64,000 nucleotides of DNA from Liquorilactobacillus oeni DSM 19972 (GCF_001436275.1 NZ_AZEH01000020.1:1-64000); one strand, 5' to 3'; counted from the first letter of the stretch, positions 1 to 9,385 are shown. The notes: generated by a model not told the origin, from the letters alone. Numbers and translations are program-made.

Positions 1-60
1 AAGAGCCCTGCACATTTGATTTGTCGAAACTTTGTTCAGTTTTCAAAGGTCTACTTCTAT
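1..60 (-). ncRNA. Leader of an rRNA operon, edge of window
   Basis: Read on the minus strand, 49-31 contains CTTTGAAAACTGAACAAA, followed by GTTTCGAC and a CAAATGTG-type stretch. From knowledge of lactobacilli, this arrangement is typical of the leader upstream of 16S rRNA (and of rRNA spacers). With the perfect promoter just upstream, I infer a 16S gene starting beyond the left edge. The rRNA itself is not in the window, so a tRNA cluster behind the same leader cannot be excluded. Confidence 0.6.
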
Positions 61-75
61 AAGACACAGTTTATA

Positions 76-104
76 ATTATATAACTAATATTATTAAGTG
101 TCAA
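76..104 (-). promoter_or_regulatory. Strong consensus promoter, probably of an rRNA operon
   Basis: On the minus strand TTGACA (104-99) and TATAAT (81-76) are separated by exactly 17 nt, and AT-rich sequence lies upstream like an UP element. Both hexamers match consensus perfectly, which is typical of rRNA promoters. Transcription would run leftwards out of the window through the leader described next. Confidence 0.75.
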
Positions 105-408
105 TATATTTTTTCACTTTACCACTCGCAGTCAACAGTCAATAACATGATTATTGCTTGCAATGATAAGGTTTGTTGAACAACTACCGTCATTAGCAAC
201 AATGAATATCATACCAACTAAACCGTCTTCCGTCAACAACTTTTTTTATTTTTTATTCATCAATATTTTTAACAAAGTTTTTCAGTTTAATATTCCTAGA
301 ATAAAGCACATATCTATATACTTAGAATCACATATTAAAAAAACAGGATATTCTATAAAACCAGAACACAAAGGAAAATGCGCTAATTGCAGATTAAAAC
401 GAAGAGGG
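105..408. other. Intergenic spacer, no gene seen
   Basis: AT-rich sequence between the rRNA promoter and the first copy of the intergenic repeat. An open frame of 90 codons at 154-426 on the plus strand has no ribosome site, runs into the repeat and has no recognisable product, so I do not call it a gene. Confidence 0.5.
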
Positions 409-585
409 TGTGCCAATAGTCGTTAGACTTTGAGTATTAACTGCTAATTACGAACATAGTCCGAATTTGACTATGAGTAATTTGTGGTTAAGCAGAAAAG
501 ACTGACTATTGAAACACATTGATATGAAATTGCAAAAGAGTCCAAAAAAACTGAGCCAAAACATAAGTTTTGACTCAGCCTCTTC
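409..585 (-). repeat. Intergenic repeat, copy A (with terminator hairpin)
   Basis: Nearly identical to 34469-34650 and clearly related to 24669-24843 and 32137-32317. On the plus strand it opens with GTGCCAATAGTCGTTAGACTT. It contains a nested hairpin: CATAGTC and GACTATG separated by 7 nt, flanked by AATTAC and GTAATT. It ends with the terminator hairpin. On the minus strand, the strand of the adjacent gene serS, the terminator comes first and the structured part follows. Confidence 0.85.
543..578 (-). terminator. serS terminator
   Basis: On the minus strand a stem of CTGAGTCAAAAC and its complement, with a short loop, is followed by TTTTTTT. It lies just after the serS stop codon. The hairpin is also the conserved end of repeat copy A. 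Confidence 0.85.
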
Positions 586-614
586 CATATTTAAATTAGA
601 ATTCAAAGACATTC

Positions 615-1883
615 TTATTTAATCAAGGCCAATCCGCTCATATAAGGTCTTAATACTTCAGGAACAGTTACCGTGCCATCTTCATTTTGGTAATTTTCCA
701 AAATAGCAGCCACAGTTCTACCAACTGCTAAACCAGATCCATTAAGTGTGTGTACAAATTCAAGTTTTCCTTCTTCATTACGATACTGAATGTGCGCGCG
801 TCTTGCCTGAAAATCCTCACAATTAGAACAACTTGAAATTTCGCGATACATATTTTGTGCTGGTATCCAGACTTCAAGATCATGAGTCATCGCAGCCGAG
901 AAGCCCATGTCTCCAGTAGAAAGAGTAATAATGTGATAAGCCAAACCTAATTTTTCAAGAATACTGCCTGCATTTTCAGTCATTTTTTCAAGTTCATTAT
1001 ATGATTCTGCCGGCTTCGTATACTTAACCATTTCTACTTTATTAAACTGATGCAGCCTGATTAAACCTCGTGTGTCTCGTCCAGCACTCCCGGCCTCTGA
1101 TCTGAAAGAAGGCGACAAGGCGGTGAAATAAACAGGCAATTTTTCAGTAGGAATAACTTCATCGCGATAGTAATTAGTCAGCGGAACTTCCGCTGTTGGG
1201 ATCAAAGTTAAATCTTGATTTTCAATCTGAAAAACATCTTCTTTAAATTTAGGAAATTGACTAGTTCCATACATCGAAGCACCGTTTACAAGATATGGCG
1301 GAATCACTTCAGTGTAACCTTCTTTGCTATGTTCATCCAACATAAAATTATAGACTGCACGTTCAAGCTTAGCACCTAAACCGATGTAATAAACAAACCT
1401 GCTGCCTGAAACTTTTGCCCCACGTTCAAAGTCTAAAATACCAAGTTTTTCGCCGATTTCCCAATGAGGTTTTGGTTTAAAATCAAACTCAGGAAGTTTT
1501 CCAACTACCTTAATTTCAATATTAGCGCCTTCATCAACGCCGACTGGAATTGTGGGGTTTGGTAAATTAGGCAACCGAGCAGCAATTTCTTGAACTTCTT
1601 TTTCTGCTTGTACTAATTTTTCATCCAATTCCTTAATCTGGATGCCTACTTCCCTCATAGAAGCAATCTGTTCAGCTGCACCTTTTTTCCCTCTCTTGGC
1701 AGCAGCAATTGCCTGTGAAACTTCATTTCTTTTCTGCTTCAACGTCTCCGTTTGAACGACAAGTTCACGTCTTTGTTTATCCCGCTGTATCAATTTGTCA
1801 ATTGTTTCTGCTTTTACTCCACGTGTAGCAAGCCGTTTTTTGAAGTCATCAGTATGCAGTCTTATCAGTTTAACATCTAACAC
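615..1883 (-). CDS. serS: Seryl-tRNA synthetase
   Basis: Charges tRNA-Ser with serine in the cytoplasm. This is a full-length class II synthetase of 422 residues. The N-terminal long coiled-coil arm (about residues 30-100, rich in K/E/Q) binds tRNA. Motif 2 is visible as [14 protein letters not shown] (about 260-273), and motif 3 lies around [16 protein letters not shown] near the C-terminus. The start is GTG at 1883, placed 7 nt after AGGAGGG. Expression is controlled by the T-box leader immediately upstream. The gene stands alone, between an rRNA operon and lysP, and ends at the repeat-associated terminator. Confidence 0.97.
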   Translation of the reverse strand: MLDVKLIRLHTDDFKKRLATRGVKAETIDKLIQRDKQRRELVVQTETLKQKRNEVSQAIAAAKRGKKGAAEQIASMREVGIQIKELDEKLVQAEKEVQEIAARLPNLPNPTIPVGVDEGANIEIKVVGKLPEFDFKPKPHWEIGEKLGILDFERGAKVSGSRFVYYIGLGAKLERAVYNFMLDEHSKEGYTEVIPPYLVNGASMYGTSQFPKFKEDVFQIENQDLTLIPTAEVPLTNYYRDEVIPTEKLPVYFTALSPSFRSEAGSAGRDTRGLIRLHQFNKVEMVKYTKPAESYNELEKMTENAGSILEKLGLAYHIITLSTGDMGFSAAMTHDLEVWIPAQNMYREISSCSNCEDFQARRAHIQYRNEEGKLEFVHTLNGSGLAVGRTVAAILENYQNEDGTVTVPEVLRPYMSGLALIK

Positions 1884-1902
1884 GATAAATCCCTCCTAAA
1901 AA

Positions 1903-2126
1903 ATAAATAAAGAGCCTTCTCATCCCAATAATTGGGACGAAAAGGCTCTAATTTCGCGGTACCACCCAAGTTCGGCAAAAAGCCGCACTCAATAAAATTA
2001 ACGGTTACCCGTGCAGTGTTAACTGCCCATACTACGAACGCTGGAATTTCAACTTCATGGTTTGCACCGACCACCATGTCTCTTAATGTCTACTTATGGC
2101 GAACTCTGACGTTTTATAAATATTAT
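1903..2126 (-). promoter_or_regulatory. T-box leader riboswitch of serS
   Basis: The minus strand carries the T-box core GGGTGGTACCGCG (1968-1955). It is followed by a strong terminator hairpin, AGAGCCTTTTCGTCCCAA paired with its complement, then a T-rich run (about 1950-1903). Upstream lies a stem I-like region with a GGTGCAA loop. A TCC serine triplet (2045-2043) sits just after a GAA in the likely specifier loop. By the known T-box mechanism, uncharged tRNA-Ser would block the terminator and switch serS on. My assignment of the exact specifier codon is uncertain. Confidence 0.9.
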
Positions 2127-2132
2127 GCTATT

Positions 2133-2161
2133 ATTCTAACCTTGCCCTCCAAAAATAGCAA
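2133..2161 (-). promoter_or_regulatory. Promoter of the serS T-box transcript
   Basis: TTGCTA (2161-2156) and TAGAAT (2138-2133) are separated by 17 nt on the minus strand. They lie upstream of the T-box leader and just after the end of the preceding gene. Confidence 0.6.
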
Positions 2162-2188
2162 GTTTTCATCGTCAGTAAAAATAATTTT

Positions 2189-3649
2189 TTATTCCTTGTG
2201 TACCGTGTGCGGTGTCAGATCAACTTTTTCAAGCGGAATAAGTTTAGTATGATATTTTATCTTATAAAAAAGGTACAAAATAATGAATAATGGAATACTC
2301 ATATAGCTGACCCCGATTGCCTGCCAGTCCCAATTGGCAAAAGATTTAAGGTCTTGCCCGACTATCACAAGAATACATAAAATCAATGATAACAACGGTC
2401 CAAACGGAAAAAGTTTTGCACGGTAACGAAGCTGATCAAGCGATTTCCCCTGTTTTTTAAAAGCCCTTCTGAAACGATAATGCGCAAGTGCGATTCCTAG
2501 CCATGCAATAAATCCGGTCAACCCACTAGCGCTCAGCAAGAAGGTATATATCCTATTACCATAAATACCTGCTAAAAAAGTCAATAAGCCGACAAAAGTT
2601 GTTCCCAAAAGTGCAAATACAGGAATACCGCGATTATTCAAGAGACCAAAAACACGTGGTGCCTTGCCGCCCTTTGCCAATGAATAAAGCATTCTGGTTG
2701 AAGCATACATTCCAGAATTAGCAGCAGATATCACAGAAGTCAAAATAACTGCATTCATCACACTAGCAGCTGAAGCCAGTCCTGCTCTGCGAAAAACAAG
2801 CGTGAAAGGACTAATCGCGATATCTTTCGCATCAGATCCTAGTAAATTAGAACTTGTATAAGGAATCAAGCAGGCAATCACAAAGATAGACAAAATATAA
2901 AATAACAATATTCTCCAGAAGACCTGTTTAATGGCCTTAGGGATGCTTTTTTCCGGTGTAGCCGATTCTCCAGCCGTAATTCCAATCAGTTCTGTTCCCT
3001 GAAAAGAAAAACCGGCCACAACGAAAACACTTAATATAGTCGGTATTCCACCGGCAAAGGGTGCCTTTCGATAAACAAAGTTTTCAAGACCGACAGCATG
3101 ACCGCCCATAATACCAAAAATTGTCAAAAAACCAATTATTAAAAAGATAATTACTGTCACTACTTTAATTAATGACATCCAGTATTCAGCTTCTCCAAAA
3201 GAAAGCACAGAAAAAGCATTGATAATAAATATCAAAACCAAGGCAGCTGCACTAAAAGTCCAAGTAGGAACATCAGGAAGCCAGAATTTCATAACCAAAG
3301 CCACTGTACTGACATCCACTGCCAGTGTAATAGCCCAATTAAACCAATAATTCCAGCCCATAGCAAAACCCATAGCAGGATCAACAAACCTGGTAGAGTA
3401 TGTAGCAAAAGAACCGGTGACTGGCAAATAAGTAGCCATTTCACCCAGACTGGTCATTAAAAAATAAACCATTATGCCGATTCCGATGTATGCAATAAGT
3501 GCTCCGCCTGGACCTGCAGTACTGATTGCAGATCCACTTGCTACAAATAAGCCGGTACCAATACTTCCTCCCAACGCAATCATCGAAAGATGTCGCGTCT
3601 TAAGTGCACGTCTGATGTGAGCTTCAGGCCTAGCAGTTGTTGTTTCCAT
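2189..3649 (-). CDS. lysP: Lysine-specific permease (APC family)
   Basis: Imports lysine by proton symport across the cell membrane. The 486-residue protein has about twelve hydrophobic segments. It has the APC signature GGSIGTGLFVASG in the first membrane segment (about residues 27-39) and the LysP-like C-terminal region around NWDWQAIGVSYMSIP. The start ATG follows AAGGAGG. Substrate identity rests on family resemblance and, more strongly, on the lysine riboswitch in its own leader. It is transcribed alone from a promoter between it and alsS. Confidence 0.9.
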   Translation of the reverse strand: METTTARPEAHIRRALKTRHLSMIALGGSIGTGLFVASGSAISTAGPGGALIAYIGIGIMVYFLMTSLGEMATYLPVTGSFATYSTRFVDPAMGFAMGWNYWFNWAITLAVDVSTVALVMKFWLPDVPTWTFSAAALVLIFIINAFSVLSFGEAEYWMSLIKVVTVIIFLIIGFLTIFGIMGGHAVGLENFVYRKAPFAGGIPTILSVFVVAGFSFQGTELIGITAGESATPEKSIPKAIKQVFWRILLFYILSIFVIACLIPYTSSNLLGSDAKDIAISPFTLVFRRAGLASAASVMNAVILTSVISAANSGMYASTRMLYSLAKGGKAPRVFGLLNNRGIPVFALLGTTFVGLLTFLAGIYGNRIYTFLLSASGLTGFIAWLGIALAHYRFRRAFKKQGKSLDQLRYRAKLFPFGPLLSLILCILVIVGQDLKSFANWDWQAIGVSYMSIPLFIILYLFYKIKYHTKLIPLEKVDLTPHTVHKE

Positions 3650-3734
3650 AAAAACCCTCCTTAAAATTAAAGAGGCCTATTATTGTATCAAACCTTAGCA
3701 CTTCAATTGCTGAAAACACACCTAATAAAGCATA

Positions 3735-3982
3735 AAATAAAAGCCCTGCAGATAGTTTCCTACCGACAGGACTTCTTAATATTTTTTCGCAACTAAAAAT
3801 ACAAAAGTCATACTCGATAGCTCTCCGCGAAATTCGCGACAGTCTCCAGTCTTTTAAACAGGAGCCCAACACAGTGCTGTTAAAGCAGCACTTGCTTCGG
3901 CAAGCTCTCCTTTCACTGTTTTTAAACGATGCTTTACCATCTGAAAACAGTTACTGATATCACTTGCGACCTCTCTTCGATA
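3735..3982 (-). promoter_or_regulatory. Lysine riboswitch (L box) with terminator
   Basis: The minus strand shows the conserved L-box elements in order: GAGAGGTCGC (about 3976-3967), ATCAGTA, AGTGAAAGGAGAGC, TTGCCGAAGC, GGGCTCCTG, and GGAGAGCTATCGAGT closing P1 (about 3826-3812). A terminator hairpin follows (AAGTCCTGTCGGTAG paired with CTATCTGCAGGGCTT, then TTTATTTTA; about 3776-3735). Lysine binding is expected to favour termination and shut off lysP. The consensus order and spacing match the B. subtilis lysC aptamer. Confidence 0.92.
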
Positions 3983-3990
3983 TGGGAATA

Positions 3991-3996
3991 ATTATA
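3991..3996 (-). promoter_or_regulatory. -10 box of the lysP transcript
   Basis: TATAAT on the minus strand, about 10 nt before the riboswitch. The hexamer 17 nt upstream (TGGAAT) is a poor -35. Confidence 0.5.
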
Positions 3997-4046
3997 CTCT
4001 AAAAATTTAATGGATTCCAGAAAAGATTTTTCTAAAGAAGCGCAGA

Positions 4047-5732
4047 TTAATGCAGCTGATCTTCCAAGATTTGTTTACCAAGTTCTTGATTAAAGCTGTA
4101 ATCCACTGGAACATCGACTACAACTGGGCCTTTAGTAGCAAAAGCTTCATCAAGAACACTCTTCAATTCACTTGCTTTATTAACCCGTAAGCCTTTAGCA
4201 CCAAAGCTCTCAGCATATTTAGCAAAATCAACCGGACCAAATTTAACCCCAGCTGAGACACCATACTTCATTTCTTCTTGGAATTTTACCATATCATAGT
4301 TTCCGTCATTCCAAATAATGTGTACAATATTCAAATGCAGACGCACAGCTGTTTCCAAATCTTGACTTGAAAATAGAAAACCACCATCTCCAGAAACGGA
4401 AACAATCTGTGTCTTAGGACGGATCAATGCAGCTGCTATTGCCCACGGAAGTGCGACACCTAATGTCTGCATTCCGTTACTAAAGAGCAGATGGCGAGGT
4501 TCATAGCTTCTAAAATGACGAGCCATCCAAATATAAAAACTCCCTACATCCACCGTTACAGTCATATCATCTTTAACGTGTTCTTGGAGTTCCTGAATTA
4601 CACTCAGAGGATGATTCAAAATCTGGCCATCCTTAAGCGCCGGTGCCTCATCTCTTTTTTCAAGTTTATCATGCAGATCTTTTAGGTATTTACGTGAAGT
4701 CTCTGGAATTTCATACCCCTTCATATAAGGAACTAAGAAATCAAGTGTCTGGCCAATGTCTCCCACCAATTCTCTTTCCGGCTGGAAGTTTTTATCAACC
4801 TGTGCTCTGATAGTATCAATTACTACAATGTTAGCTTTTCCGTCTGAATTCCAGTTGCGTGGTTCATATTCAATCGGATCATAACCGATTGCAATTACTA
4901 AATCACTGCGTTTAAGCAGCTGATCTCCTGGCTGATTGCGGAACAATCCAACTCTGCCAAAGAAATCGCCTTCCATATTGCGCGGAATAATTCCTGCGCC
5001 TTGGAAAGTTTCAACAACCGGCAAATGTGTTTCAGAAATTAAATCACGAATTGCTTTTGTTGTTTCAGGTGATGAAGCACGCATCCCTAATAATAGCACC
5101 GGCAGCTGCGCAGTCTTAATACGCTGTGCCAAAAGTGTAGATTCAATTGGGCTTGCGGGCCCCAGCTTAGGAGAAATAAGGGGCTTGATGACTTTCGTTT
5201 TAACTTCGGCATCCGTTACGTCCTGCGGTACTGAGACAAAACCTGCCCCTTGCTTACCAGCTTCAGCTTCTTGGTAGGCATTTGCAATTACTTCAGAAAT
5301 ATTTTCCGGATCCTGAACCTCAGCGCTGAATTTAGTAATTGGTGCAAATAAAGCCGCATTATCCATACTTTGATGAGTCAAGCGCAGTAAATCAGCACGC
5401 TGAACTTGTCCTGAAATGGCAAGTACCGGATCACCTTCGGCTGTTGCAGTTACCAACCCGGTTGCTAAATTGCTTGCACCTGGACCCGATGTTGTTACTA
5501 CCACACCAGGTTTGCCTGTAATACGTCCAATCCCAGCTGCCATAAAAGCTGCATTCTGTTCGTGGCGTGTCAAAACCAGCTTAGGCGCTTTAGGATTAAC
5601 TGGTTTGTCAAGACGTTCAAATACTCGGTCTACTTTAGCACCCGGAATACCAAAGACGTACTTGACATCATGATTAACAAGGCTGTCGATGATCGCATCT
5701 GCCCCGTAATATTTTTTGCTGTCTTCCATCAT
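4047..5732 (-). CDS. alsS: Catabolic acetolactate synthase
   Basis: Condenses two pyruvates to 2-acetolactate and CO2, the first step to acetoin and diacetyl and a sink for excess pyruvate. The 561-residue length is usual for AlsS. The catalytic glutamate lies in [12 protein letters not shown] (Glu about 58). The thiamine-diphosphate motif is [15 protein letters not shown] with the WNDGNYDMV asparagine region after it. The [17 protein letters not shown] stretch is typical of AlsS rather than IlvB. No regulatory subunit and no alsD are adjacent. A 10-bp palindrome ATGATATCAT (5801-5810) lies 70 nt upstream and may mark the promoter region. Confidence 0.93.
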   Translation of the reverse strand: MMEDSKKYYGADAIIDSLVNHDVKYVFGIPGAKVDRVFERLDKPVNPKAPKLVLTRHEQNAAFMAAGIGRITGKPGVVVTTSGPGASNLATGLVTATAEGDPVLAISGQVQRADLLRLTHQSMDNAALFAPITKFSAEVQDPENISEVIANAYQEAEAGKQGAGFVSVPQDVTDAEVKTKVIKPLISPKLGPASPIESTLLAQRIKTAQLPVLLLGMRASSPETTKAIRDLISETHLPVVETFQGAGIIPRNMEGDFFGRVGLFRNQPGDQLLKRSDLVIAIGYDPIEYEPRNWNSDGKANIVVIDTIRAQVDKNFQPERELVGDIGQTLDFLVPYMKGYEIPETSRKYLKDLHDKLEKRDEAPALKDGQILNHPLSVIQELQEHVKDDMTVTVDVGSFYIWMARHFRSYEPRHLLFSNGMQTLGVALPWAIAAALIRPKTQIVSVSGDGGFLFSSQDLETAVRLHLNIVHIIWNDGNYDMVKFQEEMKYGVSAGVKFGPVDFAKYAESFGAKGLRVNKASELKSVLDEAFATKGPVVVDVPVDYSFNQELGKQILEDQLH

Positions 5733-5943
5733 TAAAACTTCCTTTGCTTAACTGTCTGTTGGATCAGTTGTTCTGTAAAAATACAACAAATTCAAGCCTT
5801 ATGATATCATTGCCAAATTACAAATACTAGCTTGTTTTTTTCTTGTGAAGAAGATAATTAAACTAATATACTAGTATTCTTCAAGACTATCCTGAAAGCA
5901 TTCTCAAAAAAATATGTCTTGTTAAAGTTTTAACGTTAGCTTT

Positions 5944-6474
5944 TCAGTATATACGCTCTTTTTCATCCAATTTTTTATAGTAGACAATTGCTTTTTCCTG
6001 TTGCAAAAAATTCTTCCAAAAGGGCAGCGTGATGAGATCCCGAGCTATAAATTCATTTTTTTCCAATACACGTGCCGATGCTGGATTACTTATAGCAACA
6101 AAGGCCTCAATCTCCATTATTCCTATATGTCTTGCGTAAATGACCATTTTCTCAATCGCATTCGTTATAATGCCTTGATTCCAATAATTTTTGTTAAGAG
6201 CATACCCCAGCGTGCGCTTTGCTGAAAGTATTTCACCTGAAGCCGACACTGTTTCATATAAGCAAATGTTTCCAATAACTTTTTGTGTAGCTTCTTCCTC
6301 AATTACCCATGAAAACTTGTTGTCCAAAAACTTCATGAAAGAAAGTGCATCTTCTTTAGTGCGGCACTGTTTAAAACCTGCTCCTTGAGCCACTTCCTTT
6401 TGCGACCCATAAGAAAACAAGTCTGCCAAATCTTGCTCTCTCACTCGCCGTAAATGAATCTGTTTCTTTTTCAA
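5944..6474 (-). CDS. GNAT family N-acetyltransferase (RimJ/RimL-like)
   Basis: Probably transfers an acetyl group from acetyl-CoA to the amino group of a protein or small molecule. The 176 residues follow the RimJ/RimL-type pattern: LRRVREQDLADLF at the N-terminus, a central ALNKNYWNQGIITNAIEKM strand-helix that forms the CoA-binding region, and NPASARVLEKNEF (about 130-142), the usual C-terminal motif. The start is TTG at 6474 after GAAAGG. The substrate cannot be read from sequence. It stands alone, in the same direction as alsS. Confidence 0.8.
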   Translation of the reverse strand: MKKKQIHLRRVREQDLADLFSYGSQKEVAQGAGFKQCRTKEDALSFMKFLDNKFSWVIEEEATQKVIGNICLYETVSASGEILSAKRTLGYALNKNYWNQGIITNAIEKMVIYARHIGIMEIEAFVAISNPASARVLEKNEFIARDLITLPFWKNFLQQEKAIVYYKKLDEKERIY

Positions 6475-6711
6475 AATATCAGCCTTTCTTTTTAAGTTTT
6501 TTAATTTTCATCATTATTTGCTTTGTAAAAGCTTTATTCTTTCACTGTAGACTTAATTACTAGATACATACAGCATTTATTAATTTTACCGCTGCCTTTT
6601 TATATTATATGTTACCCTTCATGAAGAACTTAATTTGTTGTTTTTCAGATTAACTAAACAGTGGTACTCTAAACTAGCAAATACTCATCTTTTAAAGGAG
6701 CTCTAACTATT

Positions 6712-7554
6712 ATGTCAAATGATATTCTGATTTTACTACTAATCGGACTTTTTGCTGGTATCATGGGTGCCATCCTCGGGCTGGGTGGCGGCATTATTAT
6801 CACTCCCATTGTCACATTAGGCTTAGGATTAAATATTAAATATGCTATCGGTGCCAGTATTATTGCAGTAATCGCCACAAGTTCAGGAGCCACTATTGCA
6901 TTTTTAAAAGACGATGTCTTGAATCTGCGTGTAGCGATGTTCCTCGAAATTGCTACCACTATTGGGGCAATTACAGGCGCAATCTTAACCGGTGTCATCA
7001 ATCCTTCATTCCTTTATGTACTTTTTGGAAGCCTGCTTATTTTTTCAAGCTGGAACATGCTGCGCAAGTTGAGAGCTGGAAAAGAGGTTTTGAAACTGAC
7101 ACAGCCGGATAAAACAGCTTTACGTTTCAAATTAAATGCCAGCTATTATGACAAAAATCTAAAGAAAAAAATTGACTACCAAGTTGAACATATTCCTGCT
7201 GGATTAAGCATCATGTTTGGAGCGGGAATTGCAAGCGGAATGCTTGGGATCGGTTCAGGAGCATTTAAAGTCATGGCACTGGATAATGCAATGAGAATGC
7301 CCCTTAAACCTGCAAGTGCAACCAGCAACTTGATGATGGGTGTAACTGCGGCTGCAAGTGCAACTGTCTACTTTTTCAACGGTTCTATCAGACCAGATGT
7401 AGCTGTGCCGCTGGCTTTAGGAATTCTCGTAGGCGCAGTCTTAGGCAGTAGAATCATGCAATTGTTGCCTTCAAAAGTGATCAGGGGAATCTTTATCCCA
7501 GTACTTCTTTACCTTGGTTTACAAATGATCTTAAAGGGAACGGGGGTCATTTAA
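6712..7554 (+). CDS. TauE/SafE family membrane permease
   Basis: Probable transporter of sulfite, sulfonates or other small organosulfur anions. Family members are known for both export and import. The 280 residues have about eight hydrophobic segments in two halves. The family repeat is visible as GAILGLGGGIIITPI (about 20-34) and GMLGIGSGAFKVMALD (about 177-192). The start ATG follows AAAGGAGCT. It is followed after one base by a DUF1634 gene, its usual partner, so the two probably act together. The substrate is unknown. Confidence 0.88.
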   Translation: MSNDILILLLIGLFAGIMGAILGLGGGIIITPIVTLGLGLNIKYAIGASIIAVIATSSGATIAFLKDDVLNLRVAMFLEIATTIGAITGAILTGVINPSFLYVLFGSLLIFSSWNMLRKLRAGKEVLKLTQPDKTALRFKLNASYYDKNLKKKIDYQVEHIPAGLSIMFGAGIASGMLGIGSGAFKVMALDNAMRMPLKPASATSNLMMGVTAAASATVYFFNGSIRPDVAVPLALGILVGAVLGSRIMQLLPSKVIRGIFIPVLLYLGLQMILKGTGVI

Positions 7555-7555
7555 A

Positions 7556-7930
7556 ATGGCAAAAAGAAAAGTCACAGTTACAGTTGAAATGAAAGAAATT
7601 GAAGTTATAATCGGAAAAATTATGCGTATTGGGGTCATCTTTGCTGCCTTATTGATGATTTGCGGTCTTCTGCTTTTTTACACTACTGGTAAAAGCGGTT
7701 ATCCAGACAATGTATTTCCAACTGCACTTACTCAAGTCTTCTACGGTTTGCTGCAGCTTAAAGCATACGCTTATATGATGGCAGGAATCTTCGCTTTAAT
7801 TCTAACCCCTGTCTTACGGGTTGTGGTTTCCATATACGCATTTTGGAAAGAACGAGATTTTCTCTATGTTTATATCACAACAGCAGTTTTTGTTATTTTA
7901 ATTATCAGTTACCTGATTGGTCATCGTTGA
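7556..7930 (+). CDS. DUF1634 membrane protein, partner of the TauE/SafE permease
   Basis: A 124-residue protein with a charged N-terminus and three hydrophobic segments. It matches the DUF1634 pattern of small membrane proteins encoded beside TauE/SafE permeases. It starts one base after the stop of the permease, so the two are transcribed and probably translated together. I infer an accessory or subunit role; no function is established for the family as far as I know. Confidence 0.8.
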   Translation: MAKRKVTVTVEMKEIEVIIGKIMRIGVIFAALLMICGLLLFYTTGKSGYPDNVFPTALTQVFYGLLQLKAYAYMMAGIFALILTPVLRVVVSIYAFWKERDFLYVYITTAVFVILIISYLIGHR

Positions 7931-7979
7931 TAATATTTGCTAAAATATGAATATTTAGAACTTAAAGGAGATGTTTACT

Positions 7980-9038
7980 GTGGATAATCAAAATAAAATG
8001 GAACGCTCAAAACACAGTGAACGTGTTCATTCAAAAGGAAGAAAATCCCAAGGACACAGCAGAAAAAGGAAAACGTATTTCACTTTTTTCCTGCTCATCT
8101 TCGTTTTTATACTTGGGTTTATTCTTTTTACCTTGAACAATACATACCAAAATGCCAGAAAGACAGCAACTGCTATCTACAGTCCCAACCAAATAACCAA
8201 GGTACGCAACCCAGAAACATTATTAAAAAATGGGCACCCGATTTCACTGTTATTGCTGGGTACTGATACTGGTGCTTTAGGACGTAACTTCAAGGGACGA
8301 ACAGATACTATGATCATCATGATCCTTGACCCTGCAAATAAAAAAATGACCGTAGTCAGCCTGCCGCGTGACGGTCTTGTTGCAGTCAGCGGTTATAAAC
8401 AGCATTATCCCAGTAAATTAAATTCTGCTTATGATTTTGGAGGCTCTGCCACTGCCGTATCAACAGTTCAACAATATCTCAATGTTCCAATTGACTTTTA
8501 TGCTACGATAAACATGGGCGGGCTTGAGAATCTTGTCAATGCAGTTGGCGGGATTACAATCAAACCATTATTAACTTTCAGTTATGGAGGGTACTCCTTT
8601 ACCAAGAACAAAGAAACACATATGAACGGCGCACAAGCACTTGCATATGTTCGAATGCGTTATAGTGACCCTCAAGGCGACTATGGACGGCAGCAAAGGC
8701 AAAGGCAAGTACTGACAACCGTTGCCTTCAGCGCTACAAAACTGCAAGTCCTATTAAAAAAACAGTTTTTCACTGAGCTAAAAAAACAGTTAAAAACCGA
8801 TCTTAGCTTTAATGATTTTATTTTGCTTGGGCTAAAATATCGAGTAGCTACGCATAATCTTATATCTGATCATGCTCAAGGAGACTCCGCTATGATTGAT
8901 TCACAGTCATTTGAAGTTGTACCTGAGAAAGAAAAGCAGCGTATAACAGACCTATTACGTTCATCTCTTGGCCTTGAGAGTGCTAAGACAGGCAATACAC
9001 TGCAACATTCTCAAAAGATAGACACTAACTTTAAGTAG
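7980..9038 (+). CDS. LytR-CpsA-Psr (LCP) family cell-wall glycopolymer ligase
   Basis: LCP enzymes attach teichoic acids or polysaccharides from undecaprenyl carriers to peptidoglycan outside the cell. The protein has a basic N-terminal tail, one membrane anchor (FFLLIFVFILGFILFTL, about residues 37-53) and the extracellular LCP domain. That domain shows LLLGTDTG, the arginine-rich GRTDTMIIM, SLPRDG, and HMNGAQALAYVRMRY with GDYGRQQRQRQV. I choose the GTG start at 7980 because AAAGGAG (7964-7970) lies 9 nt upstream. An ATG at 7971 directly abuts that site and is unlikely to be used. The product is then 352 residues. Confidence 0.9.
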   Translation: MDNQNKMERSKHSERVHSKGRKSQGHSRKRKTYFTFFLLIFVFILGFILFTLNNTYQNARKTATAIYSPNQITKVRNPETLLKNGHPISLLLLGTDTGALGRNFKGRTDTMIIMILDPANKKMTVVSLPRDGLVAVSGYKQHYPSKLNSAYDFGGSATAVSTVQQYLNVPIDFYATINMGGLENLVNAVGGITIKPLLTFSYGGYSFTKNKETHMNGAQALAYVRMRYSDPQGDYGRQQRQRQVLTTVAFSATKLQVLLKKQFFTELKKQLKTDLSFNDFILLGLKYRVATHNLISDHAQGDSAMIDSQSFEVVPEKEKQRITDLLRSSLGLESAKTGNTLQHSQKIDTNFK

Positions 9039-9207
9039 TGTGTAAAAAGCAGTGTTAATGAAAGCAAGAAGTCGCATGGTAAAAGTTATATTCTACCTTT
9101 ACCGAGTTAATTATCCATAATTATTTTTAAGCAAAAAAATCCATATTTAATTAGGTTCTATCAGTAAGGTAAGTGTACAAGTAGTTGAAAGCCTTCTAAT
9201 ACTAATG

Positions 9208-9253
9208 ATGAATTAATCGTTAGACGGAAAGACTCACTATTAAAACACTCACC
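9208..9253 (-). repeat. Partial, degenerate copy F of the intergenic repeat
   Basis: The stretch ending GTTAGACGGAAAGACTCACTATTAAAACACTC resembles the segment GTTAAACGGAAAATACCGACTCTCGAAACACG of copy C. The nested hairpin is not preserved and no terminator follows. The rest of 9039-9348 shows no gene. Confidence 0.4.
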
Positions 9254-9348
9254 TTATTTTTTAAAGACCTGTCCGTTATTTTTAAAAATGTTTCTTAATT
9301 TAATCCGCATTTTTTGACTTTGAATGCTCTATATGTATTTGCTTTTTA

Positions 9349-9376
9349 TTGACAATCAAAAAAAAACAAGTATATT
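9349..9376 (+). promoter_or_regulatory. Promoter of the small orphan gene
   Basis: TTGACA (9349-9354) and TATATT (9371-9376) are separated by 16 nt, with a poly-A run between them. This is a strong match, about 40 nt before the ATG at 9417. Confidence 0.65.
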
Positions 9377-9385
9377 TAGTTTTGG

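Noticed and set aside
154-426. 90-codon open frame on the plus strand
   Set aside because: No ribosome site, low-complexity AT-rich composition, and its end lies in the intergenic repeat.
1932-2252. 106-codon open frame on the plus strand
   Set aside because: It overlaps the serS T-box leader on the other strand, has no ribosome site and gives no recognisable protein.
3630-3872. 80-codon open frame on the minus strand
   Set aside because: It is a by-product of the lysine riboswitch and its terminator sequence and overlaps the lysP start.
5866-5877. Palindrome ATACTAGTAT upstream of alsS
   Set aside because: Short and AT-rich, more than 130 nt from the gene, and without a matching promoter; chance is likely in this composition.
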